Below are positions 25,830 through 35,258 of a stretch of 64,000 bases of DNA, one piece after another (the stretch's first letter is position 1; the number at the start of each line of letters is the position of its first letter). A program made the position numbers and the translations under genes. Under the pieces are notes generated by a model that was given only the letters and a program-made list of their open reading frames with translations, made no database searches and was not told where the DNA came from. The DNA is from Ramlibacter sp. WS9 (GTDB lineage: Bacteria; Pseudomonadota; Gammaproteobacteria; Burkholderiales; Burkholderiaceae_C), in assembly GCF_003797765.1 (NCBI RefSeq), contig NZ_RKMB01000003.1, forward strand, positions 248,001 to 312,000, written 5' to 3'.

Positions 25830-26822
25830 CTACTTGACGGTGTAGATCTTGTCGAACTGGCCGCCGTCGTTGAAGTGCACTTTCTGCGCTTCAGACAGGG
25901 AACCGTACAACTCCTGCACCGTGAACAGCTTGATCGGCTTGAAGGTGTTGGCGTATTTTTTCAGCACCGCTTGCGAGCGCGGGCGGATGGAGTGCTTGGC
26001 GGCGATCTCCTGCCCTTCTTCCGAGTACAGGTACTGCAGATAGGCCCTGGCCAGATCGCCGGTGCCCTTCTTCGCGACCGTGCGCTCGACCACCGCCACG
26101 GGGTTCTCGGCCACGATGCTGATCGACGGATAGACGACGTCGACCTTGTCGGCGCCGAATTCCTTGTTGACGGATTCCACCTCGGATTCGAAGGTGATCA
26201 GCACGTCGCCGGTACTGCGCTGCAGGAAAGCTGTGGTGGCATCGCGGCCGCCGCGCGCGAGCACCGGCACGTTCTTGTACAGCTTGCCCATGAACTCCTG
26301 CTGCTGCGTGTCGGTGACGCCTTTCTTCTTCTGATAGCCCAGGGCGGCGAGGTACGCATAGCGGCCATTGCCGCCGGTCTTCGGGTTGACGACGACCACC
26401 TGCACGCCGGGCTTGACCAGGTCGTCCCAGTCCTTGATGCCCTTGGGGTTGCCATTGCGCACCAGGAACAGCATCGTCGACGTGGTGGGAGCGGCGTTGT
26501 CCGGGAAGCGCTTGGCCCAGTCTTTGGCCACCACGCCCCTCTCCGCCAGAAATTCGACATCGGTCGTCGTGTTCATGGTCACGACGTCGGCGTCCAGGCC
26601 GTCGGCCACGGCACGCGCCTGCGCGCTGGACCCGCCATGGGCCTGGTCGATCTTGATGTCCTTGCCCGTGGTCTTCTTGTAGTGCGCGACGAACGCCCCG
26701 TTGTAGTCCTTGTAGAACTCGCGGGCTACGTCGTAAGAGGCATTGAGCAGCGTCTGCGCGCCGGCGATACCGCTGGCTGCAAGCGCCAGGCCGGCGATGA
26801 AGGTTTTGGTCTTGAAGTTCAT
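25830..26822 (-). CDS. sbp: Periplasmic sulfate-binding protein
   Basis: This is the sulfate (or thiosulfate) receptor of the CysTWA importer. It has 330 residues with a signal peptide ending SGIAGAQT at about 23. Mature signatures are LLNASYDVAREFYKDYN, QAHGGSSAQARAV (phosphate-like oxyanion loop), NPKTGGNGRYAYLAALGY and STGDVLITFESEV. These fit Sbp/CysP; I cannot separate the two with certainty. It heads the operon. Upstream (26823-26924) lie a GGGGTT-GG-AACCCC dyad (26858-26871) and a GGGCT...AGCCC hairpin just past the pobR stop. Confidence 0.93.
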   Translation of the reverse strand: MNFKTKTFIAGLALAASGIAGAQTLLNASYDVAREFYKDYNGAFVAHYKKTTGKDIKIDQAHGGSSAQARAVADGLDADVVTMNTTTDVEFLAERGVVAKDWAKRFPDNAAPTTSTMLFLVRNGNPKGIKDWDDLVKPGVQVVVVNPKTGGNGRYAYLAALGYQKKKGVTDTQQQEFMGKLYKNVPVLARGGRDATTAFLQRSTGDVLITFESEVESVNKEFGADKVDVVYPSISIVAENPVAVVERTVAKKGTGDLARAYLQYLYSEEGQEIAAKHSIRPRSQAVLKKYANTFKPIKLFTVQELYGSLSEAQKVHFNDGGQFDKIYTVK

Positions 26823-26924
26823 GGTTGAGCTTTCCAATGCAAGCAACCTGTGATTTTGGGGTTGGAACCCCACTTCCCAACGACCGTCTTGTTGTTAGCT
26901 AATGCGAAGGGCTGAATAAGCCCG

Positions 26925-27683
26925 CTACAACAAAGGTCGCAGTTCCCTTGCTGCATCCAGCAGCATTGGCAGCAGGTCGCGCTGCATTTGGCCCGCTTCG
27001 AGGCGGTGCGGAGCCGCCACCACATTGAGCGCGGCCACGGTCTGCCCTTGCATGTTTCGAAGCGGGACAGCGAGGGCGTGGACACCCAGCTCATGCTCTT
27101 CGCTGGCAACACACCAGTCCTGGCTGCGCACCTCATCGATGAGCGCGCGGAACTTGCGGGGCTCGACGGTCGTGCGCGCCGTGAGGCGCGCCAGTTCCCG
27201 GCCCTTCATCCAGGCATTGAAGTCGGTCTTGGTCTTGGCAGCCAGCAGCACGCGACCTGTCGATGTGGCGTGTGCTGGCAGCCGCGCACCGAGGTGCAGC
27301 CCATAAGCCAGCACACGGGTGGACCCGCTGCGGGCAATGATGACGACTTGCTCACCGTCGAGCACCACGGCCGAGAAGGACTCTGCCGTTAGCGCCGCCA
27401 GCCGGTTGAGCGTGGGCTGCAGCACGCGCGGCAGCCGCGCCGACGCCAGGTAGCTGCCGGAGAAGCGCAGCACCTTGGGTGCGAGCCAGAAATAACTGCC
27501 GTCGGTTTCGAGATAGCCGAGGTGCGTGAGCGTGAGCAGGTGCCGGCGCGCCGCCGCGCGCGTGATTCCGGCGCGCTGCGACGCCAGCGTGGCATTGAGC
27601 CGTTGGCGCTCGGTGTCGAAACTCTCCAGCACCGCCATGCCTTTGGCCATGCCTTCGATGAAGTCTGCTTTGGCGATGGGCAT
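26925..27683 (-). CDS. pobR: IclR-family regulator of 4-hydroxybenzoate use (PobR-like)
   Basis: This 252-residue IclR protein has an N-terminal winged helix (about 10-75; MAKGMAVLESFDTERQRLN, then ITRAAARRHLLTLTHLGYL) and a C-terminal effector domain with ATSTGRVLLA and the VPLRNMQGQTVAALNV strand. It belongs to the PcaU/PobR/PcaR branch. It diverges from pobA, and the gap contains a matching three-half-site operator, so activation of pobA by 4-hydroxybenzoate is the expected function. ATG 27683 starts at MPIAKADFIEG; an upstream in-frame extension runs through the operator and is rejected. Confidence 0.88.
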   Translation of the reverse strand: MPIAKADFIEGMAKGMAVLESFDTERQRLNATLASQRAGITRAAARRHLLTLTHLGYLETDGSYFWLAPKVLRFSGSYLASARLPRVLQPTLNRLAALTAESFSAVVLDGEQVVIIARSGSTRVLAYGLHLGARLPAHATSTGRVLLAAKTKTDFNAWMKGRELARLTARTTVEPRKFRALIDEVRSQDWCVASEEHELGVHALAVPLRNMQGQTVAALNVVAAPHRLEAGQMQRDLLPMLLDAARELRPLL

Positions 27684-27707
27684 GGAAGGAAGGTCGAGCG
27701 TGAAGGC

Positions 27708-27746
27708 TTGCGCGATGATCGCGCAAGCCCGGCAATCATCGCACAA
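27708..27746. promoter_or_regulatory. Probable PobR operator in the pobR-pobA gap
   Basis: TTGCGCGATGATCGCGCAA (27708-27726) is a perfect palindrome of two 9-bp arms around one base. A third half-site, ATCGCACAA (27738-27746), repeats the right arm with one change, exactly 20 bp downstream in direct orientation. A palindrome plus one direct repeat is the arrangement I recall for the Acinetobacter PobR and PcaU operators. It lies 68 bp before the pobA ATG. Confidence 0.75.
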
Positions 27747-27789
27747 ACGCGCCCTTGTCGGCCTATCGGGAAACCCTCACGCCGCCTAA

Positions 27790-29267
<1,478 letters not shown>

Positions 29268-29325
29268 GGGGTGATCTCGGTTTCCACGCAAGATCGGAAT
29301 CGACCCGAGAATAAGCGTCTAGTGA
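29268..29325 (+). mobile_element. Mobile-element end, copy 1 of the GGGGTGATCT element
   Basis: GGGGTGATCTCGGTTTCC begins abruptly at the break in the methyltransferase remnant, 109 bp before the Tn3-family transposase start. Similar sequence in the same orientation occurs at 35190 and 56754. The GGGG start is typical of Tn3-family termini. I found no convincing inverted partner to the right of the transposase gene, so assignment as the transposon's left end is tentative. Confidence 0.5.
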
Positions 29326-29376
29326 CAACAACTTAGCTGCGTTTTATAGTGCCCTCCGGAGCGAAGGAGGACATTG

Positions 29377-32313
29377 ATGTCGAGTTACCGGTACAGATTC
29401 GTCGGCTACGAGAAGTTGCCATCTGGCTTGAACGCTGAAGACGTGCAACTGCACTGCCGGCTCCCGGAAGACTTGGTCAAGGAGATCCGAAACAGCAGCT
29501 TTTCGAAGCGCTATCACCTGGGGCTGGCCGTCCAGCTTTCATTCCTTGCTCTGACTGGCAAGAATCCCGACGCCAAGTTGAAGATGCCGCCGGCGATGTT
29601 GAATCTGCTGTGCGAGCAGCTCGGCATCCACACCACCGCGATCGCGTCTCTCAAATCGCTGTATCACAACGCTGACCGGACCCTTGGCAATCACCGCGCC
29701 TGGGTTCGAGAGAAGCTTCTCTTTTCCGCCTTCGACTCGAGCGCCGAGGAACGCTTGAAAGCCGCCTTGTCGCAGCGCGCGATCGACGCGTCATCAGCCG
29801 ATGAACTCTTCAACTCGGCACAGGAATGGCTCTTCGACAACAAGATCGTTCTGCCCGGAAAGCGCATCGTTGAAGACCTTGCCCGAGCCGCTTTTCGAGT
29901 TATCGAGGAACTGGCACTGGCGACGATTCGTGCGACTGTCACGCCGATCCGCCTTCGCGCAATTCTGAAGGTCATGCATGAGGAAAGCACAGCGCCTGGC
30001 ACCTCGGTTCTCGAATGGCTGAAGCAGTCGGCGGGCAAACACGGCGTGAAGGGCCTCAAGGAGGTGAACTCGCGCATCGACTACCTCAAAACGCTGGAGG
30101 TCCACCTCTGGGATCTGCAAGCACTTTCCATCGGCCGCATCCATGCCTTTGCGCAGTGCGTGGTTAACCGACCGCCATCCGAGACCGCCCGGCGCGTCAA
30201 AGACACCCGCTCGGTCGAAATCGTGTGCTTTCTCAAACACCTACTCGGCGAACTCAGCGACGAAGCGATCTTTCGGAACAACCGGCGCACCAGCGACATC
30301 GTGCGCAGCGGCGCCAAGCGGGTTCAGGCCAAGCAGGCACAACGCTCGGCCGAGTACCGTAGTTCGATCGAATCGATGCGGGGCATCGCTGCGGACACCG
30401 CGCGCAACGCGGATGAACGGCTGGCAGCCATCATTGCGCTGGCCGACGATATGTTGGGCCGGCCCGCAGTGAGCCACGCGGAAGTCGTCCGAGAAACCCT
30501 CACCGAGCAGAACGCGCGCGTTCGCACAGTCCTCGACGGCATGACCTGTCTGGATCTGCAGGCCGATCCTGAACATGCGGATGGGCGGCTGGTGGCGGCC
30601 CTGCAGGCCCTGCGCAGCGCAGGCGCCAAAGAGCTTCCAGTCGACTTTGACAGCTCGCTGGTGGGTTCGAAATGGCGGCCACTGCTCGAGGTGCCCGACC
30701 GAAGTGCCGCACTGAAGGCCTTCGAGGGCTGCGCCTTGATGCGCATCCGCAAGGGCTTGCTGGGGGGAAGCGTGTGGGTGAACCACAGTGCCACCTACCA
30801 GAGCAAAGCGAGCCTTCTGATTCCGCAGGACGAGTGGGAGCGCGACAAAGTCGCCCTCTGCGAGGCCTATGGTCTGGAACTCGACCCTCAACGAGCGATC
30901 GACCTTCAGTACGAGTTGCTGCGCGCCGGCTTGGAAGACGTCGAGGCGGGGCTCGACAAAGGATTGCTCGAGATCGACGAGGCCGGCTGCGTGCGGCTGC
31001 CGGCGATTCGCGCCGCCGAAGAGGATCCCGATCTTCGACGCACCAACCAGGCCCTCAGCGACCTGATCGGAACGACTCAGCTGCCAGATGTGATCCTCGA
31101 GATCGACAGTCGCACTCAGATCAGCACCACCCTGCTGGGCCGGCGACCCGAAAGTGCCCAGGAGCTGATCGCCCTGTACGCGGGCTTGCTGGCCCACGGC
31201 AGCGAGATCGACGCCAAAGGCGCGGCCGCCATGATCCCAGGCGTGCCCGTGAGCCACGTCACAGCCGCCATGCGCATGCTGGAAGCGCCTGGGCGGCTGC
31301 GGGCAGCCAACGACAGCGTCGTGGCCTTTCAGCAACGGTTTCCGATCGTCAACCTGTGGAGCGATGGGAAGAAGGCGTCAGCCGACATGATGGCGCTCGA
31401 CGCGACGCGGCACCTATCCATTGCCCGCACCGATCCCCGTCGCAAAACCGCCGCGGCGGGCATCTACACCCATGTGCTGGGCAGCTATCCGGAGCCCATC
31501 GTGCTGATGACGCGCCAGGACGCTCCGGCCGTCCATGGGATCGAGGCTTACAACAGCAGCAGCGAGGACCGCATCAAAGTGGATCTGCTTGCGGTCGACA
31601 CCCATGGCTACACCTATTCCGGGATGAGCATTGCCAAGCTGTTGAGGTTCGATCTGTGTCCGCAGTTGGCCGGCTTGCCTGACCGAAAAATCTGGATGCC
31701 TCGCACGATCGAGATCTCGGAGGCACTCGAGAAAATTGCGATTCCAGCCATCACCGAGAAAGCCATCCGCGAAGGCTGGGACCAGACCCAGCGCCTCATC
31801 GCCTCGATCAAATCTGGGCGAGTCAGTGTCGCGTGGGCTCTCGCCCGGCACGGCAGCGCCGCAGCAGGAGACAAAGTACGAAGCTGCCTGGACCAGTATG
31901 GCCGCCTGCTGCGCTCAGTGTTTCTGTGCGACTACTTCTCCAACGACACCTTCCGGCGAGAGATTCATACCTTGCTCAACCGCGGTGAATCCGTGCACCT
32001 GCTGCAGCGGGCCATCTACTACGGCCGGATCACTGCCGAGCGCGGACGGCGCCGCGATGAGCTGAAGTCAATCTCGGGCGCACATGCGCTGCTGACGAAC
32101 ATCGTGATCGCCTGGAACACGATGAAGCTGCAAGAGACCGTCGACCGCCTCAAAGCCATCGGCCAGCGGATTGAGGACAGCATCTTGCGTCAGATCGGTC
32201 CGGTTCACTTCGGTCACATCAACTTCCGGGGCACGATGAGCTTCAGCGTGGACCGCTACGCCAGCGTACTGCTCAAGGGGGCAATGGCATCGAAACGAGC
32301 TCGCGCGAATTAA
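29377..32313 (+). CDS. tnpA: Tn3-family transposase
   Basis: The 978-residue TnpA carries the N-terminal DUF4158-type DNA-binding domain (residues 1-170, LGLAVQLSFLALTG) and a C-terminal DDE transposase domain. The first catalytic Asp is in LWSDGKKASADMMALDATRH, the second in LAVDTHGYTYSG, and the Glu region is in RGRRRDELKSISGAHALL before VIAWNTMKLQETV. A GAAGGAGG ribosome site (29363-29370) fixes ATG 29377 over the nearer TTG. The gene looks intact. No resolvase, res site or cargo accompanies it, so it is either a simple IS-like Tn3 element or the remnant of a larger one. Confidence 0.93.
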   Translation: MSSYRYRFVGYEKLPSGLNAEDVQLHCRLPEDLVKEIRNSSFSKRYHLGLAVQLSFLALTGKNPDAKLKMPPAMLNLLCEQLGIHTTAIASLKSLYHNADRTLGNHRAWVREKLLFSAFDSSAEERLKAALSQRAIDASSADELFNSAQEWLFDNKIVLPGKRIVEDLARAAFRVIEELALATIRATVTPIRLRAILKVMHEESTAPGTSVLEWLKQSAGKHGVKGLKEVNSRIDYLKTLEVHLWDLQALSIGRIHAFAQCVVNRPPSETARRVKDTRSVEIVCFLKHLLGELSDEAIFRNNRRTSDIVRSGAKRVQAKQAQRSAEYRSSIESMRGIAADTARNADERLAAIIALADDMLGRPAVSHAEVVRETLTEQNARVRTVLDGMTCLDLQADPEHADGRLVAALQALRSAGAKELPVDFDSSLVGSKWRPLLEVPDRSAALKAFEGCALMRIRKGLLGGSVWVNHSATYQSKASLLIPQDEWERDKVALCEAYGLELDPQRAIDLQYELLRAGLEDVEAGLDKGLLEIDEAGCVRLPAIRAAEEDPDLRRTNQALSDLIGTTQLPDVILEIDSRTQISTTLLGRRPESAQELIALYAGLLAHGSEIDAKGAAAMIPGVPVSHVTAAMRMLEAPGRLRAANDSVVAFQQRFPIVNLWSDGKKASADMMALDATRHLSIARTDPRRKTAAAGIYTHVLGSYPEPIVLMTRQDAPAVHGIEAYNSSSEDRIKVDLLAVDTHGYTYSGMSIAKLLRFDLCPQLAGLPDRKIWMPRTIEISEALEKIAIPAITEKAIREGWDQTQRLIASIKSGRVSVAWALARHGSAAAGDKVRSCLDQYGRLLRSVFLCDYFSNDTFRREIHTLLNRGESVHLLQRAIYYGRITAERGRRRDELKSISGAHALLTNIVIAWNTMKLQETVDRLKAIGQRIEDSILRQIGPVHFGHINFRGTMSFSVDRYASVLLKGAMASKRARAN

Positions 32314-32325
32314 GCCGGTCGGCGT

Positions 32326-32445
32326 CATTCATTTCGCTTTTTCATTTTTGTTTTGCAGAATCGGAAAGCCGCCCCATATGAATCAACGACTTAGCGCACT
32401 CGTTCATTTCTCCATTTCATTTTTTCTGTGCAGAAAAAGAAATCC
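32326..32445 (+). repeat. Two degenerate 45-bp direct repeats downstream of tnpA
   Basis: Copies at 32326-32370 and 32401-32445 share TTCATTTC, TTTCATTTTT and TGCAGAA blocks at roughly three-quarters identity, 75 bp apart. This T-rich tract contrasts sharply with the G+C-rich surroundings and lies between the transposase stop and an efflux-pump remnant. It may be the transposon's right subterminal region or a remnant of the ancestral target. Confidence 0.55.
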
Positions 32446-32516
32446 GTGCTGTTTGGCTGGGTTGGCTTGAGAAGGCGTCGCGTGCGGCCTTACCTGGATG
32501 TCGAGCCCCACACCTC

Positions 32517-32777
32517 AGGGCCACCGTGCAGCAACTGCGGCCCAAGGCGATGGCTGTGGCCGTCATCCTGGTCGGCCTGTTTCCGATCATGCAAGGGACC
32601 GGAACCGGTTCGGAGGTGATGCAGCGCATTGCCGCGCCGATGGTGGGCGGGATGATCACGGCGCCCCTGTTGTCCACGTTCGTCATTCCAGCGGCCTATC
32701 TGCTGCTGCGCAAGCCGCGCGAGCCGGCGAGCTCACCACGCCTCAGGTTCTGGAGGAAACGCCGTACTGCCGCGTAG
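32517..32777 (+). pseudogene. C-terminal remnant of a CusA/CzcA-type RND efflux pump
   Basis: The frame reads [19 protein letters not shown], then [20 protein letters not shown] and [20 protein letters not shown]. This is the last two membrane segments of heavy-metal RND pumps of the CusA class. Nothing of the other 900 or so residues is present. The remnant shows that a metal-efflux operon once stood here. Downstream (32778-32958) I see no gene I can support. Confidence 0.82.
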
Positions 32778-32958
32778 CGGCCCTGCCGCCAGCGCCACGG
32801 CGAACTGGAGGGGCGAGCGGCCGAAGTGGTGGCGCAACGTGACCCATTGAATTGCGACCTCGCGGGCTCCGCAACAGGTTTCGAGGCGGGCTTCTCGGCT
32901 TTCAAAGTGGCTTATGTGTCATTTCTGGCCTTGTCCCGGCTTGCCCCCCCAAGCAGCC

Positions 32959-33621
32959 TCAGACGGGTGGGCGCAGCGCCTTGATGCGGCGCGGCCCGTT
33001 CTGTTCGTTGTGGCGGATCAGCGCCTGTGACTGCGCGGGCGCTTCCTCGGGGCTGCGATACGGCAGGGGCGGCGCAGGGTAGTACTCGATGCCGAGCTGC
33101 AGCGTCGCCGCCAGCTCGGGCCCGCGCAGCAGTTGCACCAGGAACAGGCCGGCATCGATGCTCGCCGAAACACCCGCGCCGGTCACGAGCTTGCCGTCGC
33201 GATGGAAGCGTTGGCTGTTGACTGCGGCGCCGTAAGCGCGCACTCGATCGCGGCACCCCCAGTTGGTGGTGACCTGCTTGCCGTCGAGGAGGCCGGCGCG
33301 GCCCAGCAGCTCGACGCCGTTGCAGATGCCGACCGTCCAGGTGGAAGTTTCGTGCAGTCGGCGGATGGTCTCGATCATCTCGTTGTCGTTCAGCGCGGCC
33401 GCGACGCCGGGACCACCGGGAACATAGAGGATGTCCGTGGACGACAGCTCCGCGAAGCTGCGCCAGGCATGCAGCGCAAGCCGCCGGCTGTCGGCCCACA
33501 CCAAGCCTTGGGCCTGGGCCGCGAACTCGGTTTCCGTGCCCGGCACATTGGCCAGCACCTCATAGCCGCCGACAATATCGAGGGCGGTGAATCCGTCCAT
33601 CAGCAGGATGGTCAATCTCAT
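32959..33621 (-). CDS. DJ-1/PfpI family protein
   Basis: The 220-residue protein has the class I glutamine-amidotransferase-like fold. The N-terminus is MRLTILLMDGFTALDIVGGYEVL. The nucleophile elbow TVGICNGVELLGRAGLLDG has Cys, and an acidic residue (Glu) sits near residue 20. Isonitrile hydratase and glyoxalase-like activities occur in this subgroup. It diverges from a GlxA-like regulator 130 bp away that contains the same fold, so that regulator probably controls it. Confidence 0.87.
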   Translation of the reverse strand: MRLTILLMDGFTALDIVGGYEVLANVPGTETEFAAQAQGLVWADSRRLALHAWRSFAELSSTDILYVPGGPGVAAALNDNEMIETIRRLHETSTWTVGICNGVELLGRAGLLDGKQVTTNWGCRDRVRAYGAAVNSQRFHRDGKLVTGAGVSASIDAGLFLVQLLRGPELAATLQLGIEYYPAPPLPYRSPEEAPAQSQALIRHNEQNGPRRIKALRPPV

Positions 33622-33751
33622 GGGGAACTCCGTTGGTTTGCGCCGGGCCGGGCCGCGGCTCACGCATGATCGAAGCTGCGTCCCGCGCGGCCAATTGGCG
33701 TTTTCGACCGATTTGCGGTAGAAATCGCCAACACCTTACCTGGGAGATCAC

Positions 33752-34741
33752 ATGCGCGACGTGGCGATCCTGGCCTATCCGGGTTGCATGGGCACCGGCC
33801 TGTTCGCGCTGGCCGACGTGCTGATGGTGGCCAACCACCTGAGCGCCGCCCTGTCTCCGGGCAGGCCGCCGCCGTTCGACGCACGCATCGTCGGCGTCGA
33901 GGCGGGCGAGGTTGTCTTGGCCGGTGGCGCCATGATGCGGGTCGGGCGCCTGTCGGCCACGCCCGATGTGCTGCTGGTGCCCGGCCTCGAGGTCAGCGGC
34001 GCCGGGCAATGGGACGAGAAGCTCGCCGGCCTGCGCCGCGAGATTGCGCTCATCCGCCGGCACGCGGCGCGCGGCGCCGAAGTGGCGACGGTGTGCATCG
34101 GCAGTTTCCTGCTGGCGGAGGCGGGTCTGCTGGCGGGCCGCCGAGCGACCACGGGCTGGCCATTCGCGTTGGAGTTCTCGAAGCGTTATCCCGACGTGCT
34201 GATGGAACACGATGCGGTCCTGGTGCGTGACGGCCAGTTCAGCACGACCGGCGCGGTGACGGCGGCCTTCGACCTCGCGACGGACGTGGTGCGCCGCACG
34301 GCTGGCGACCGCGTGGCAGCCGCCGCCGCCAAGTTCCTCTTGATAGGCAGCCCGCGTTCCAGCCAAGCACCCTATGTGGATTCTTCGCTAATCCCGGCCC
34401 ATGTGCCGCGATTCGCTGCGGATGTGAACGCCTGGCTGCGCGAACGCATGGGGCAGGCCTACGATCTGGATGCGCTGGCTCGCACCTTCAACGTGAGCAG
34501 CCGAACCTTGCTGCGCCGCTACACCAAGCAGACGGGCCAGTCGCCACTGTCGTGGCTCAAGCGGGCTCGCGTCGCCAAGGCGCGGCGGCTGCTGGAGCAG
34601 TCCCGGATGAGCCTACCCCAGGTGGTCGAGGCCGTGGGCTACAGCGACGTGGCGACCTTCTCGCGGCTGTTCGCTCGCGAGGTTGGTGAAACGCCGGCGC
34701 AGTACCGGCGTCGGTATTCGGGTCGCGCCGTGTCGGGGTGA
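33752..34741 (+). CDS. GlxA-family AraC-type regulator with DJ-1-like sensor domain
   Basis: It has 329 residues. The N-terminal half (1-190) is a DJ-1/PfpI-like domain with the elbow VATVCIGSFLLAEAGLLAG, and it keeps the elbow Cys. The C-terminal AraC domain has two helix-turn-helices: LDALARTFNVSSRTLLRRYTKQTG and LPQVVEAVGYSDVATFSRLFAREVGETP. GGGAGA precedes ATG 33752. It diverges from the DJ-1/PfpI gene, its probable target. An IS110 remnant abuts its stop codon. Confidence 0.9.
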   Translation: MRDVAILAYPGCMGTGLFALADVLMVANHLSAALSPGRPPPFDARIVGVEAGEVVLAGGAMMRVGRLSATPDVLLVPGLEVSGAGQWDEKLAGLRREIALIRRHAARGAEVATVCIGSFLLAEAGLLAGRRATTGWPFALEFSKRYPDVLMEHDAVLVRDGQFSTTGAVTAAFDLATDVVRRTAGDRVAAAAAKFLLIGSPRSSQAPYVDSSLIPAHVPRFAADVNAWLRERMGQAYDLDALARTFNVSSRTLLRRYTKQTGQSPLSWLKRARVAKARRLLEQSRMSLPQVVEAVGYSDVATFSRLFAREVGETPAQYRRRYSGRAVSG

Positions 34742-34812
34742 TCGCAAGCGGCGATTTCGACGCTGTCCTTGGGAACGTTCAATCCTGCGTACAAAGTGGT
34801 AGATTTACCCAT
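34741..34812 (-). pseudogene. N-terminal remnant of an IS110-family transposase
   Basis: About 24 codons (MGKSTTLYAGLNVPKDSVEI) match the start of IS110-type DEDD transposases. The typical GLDVHKDSI has decayed to GLNVPKDSV. The match ends at the stop codon of the GlxA-like gene, and no further transposase sequence is present. Confidence 0.7.
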
Positions 34813-34895
34813 GGCCCGTCTCCTTGACAAACATGCGGCCGCGTCAGCGGACCGCCTTGCAGCCATAGCAAGTCTTGTTGTTCGAGTCCAGTGCC

Positions 34896-35168
34896 ATGTT
34901 GAACGAGCCAGCGCTCGCTAGCCTCAAAGGTCTTGGCCCAAAGTCCCAGGCCATGCTGGGCAACGCTGGCATCATGTCTGTTCAGCAACTGCGAAAGCTT
35001 GGCTCGGTTCGCGCGTTTGTCATGGTCAAGCGCTCGGGGCTTCAACCCAGCCTCAACTTGCTGTGGGCTCTGGAGGGCGCCCTTTCCGGCGAGCATTGGC
35101 AACAAGTCGCCCGGGAGCACCGAACAAGCCTACTGCTCGCCGTCGAGGACCACGAACGCGATGCATAG
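34896..35168 (+). CDS. TfoX/Sxy C-terminal-domain protein
   Basis: The 90-residue protein consists only of the TfoX C-terminal domain: LASLKGLGPKSQAMLGNAGIMSVQQLRKLGSVRAFVMVK, a helix-hairpin-helix-like fold, then NLLWALEGALSGEHWQQV. Full TfoX/Sxy regulators of competence also have an N-terminal domain, absent here, though stand-alone versions are common. An in-frame TTG at 34875 is an alternative start. It lies between two mobile-element scars. Confidence 0.8.
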   Translation: MLNEPALASLKGLGPKSQAMLGNAGIMSVQQLRKLGSVRAFVMVKRSGLQPSLNLLWALEGALSGEHWQQVAREHRTSLLLAVEDHERDA

Positions 35169-35189
35169 CAGTCCCGACGCGCGCTACCA

Positions 35190-35250
35190 GGGGTGATCTC
35201 TGTTTTTGTGTTGATTGTCCCGCTCTGACGCCCGGGAAAACCCGTGGGCC
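35190..35250 (+). mobile_element. GGGGTGATCT element, copy 2
   Basis: GGGGTGATCTCTGTTT at 35190 is followed by TTGATTGTCCCGCTCTGACG and a CCCGGGAAAACCCG hairpin. The layout matches the 56754 copy (GATTGT, CGCTT, GACG, then CGGGATAACCCG). It fills the gap between the TfoX gene and the end of pabBC. It carries no coding capacity. Confidence 0.5.
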
Positions 35251-35258
35251 GAACCGCC

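Noticed and set aside
29268..32380. GGGG...CCCC pair as the terminal inverted repeats of the Tn3 element (GGGGTGATCT at 29268 and GCCGCCCC near 32370)
   Set aside because: Beyond the G and C runs the two ends do not align as inverted repeats over the 38 bp or more expected for the family, so the right end is left undefined.
32696..32905. Minus-strand frame downstream of the RND remnant
   Set aside because: It is short, Arg/Ser-rich, has no ribosome site and no recognisable family; I could not support it as a gene.
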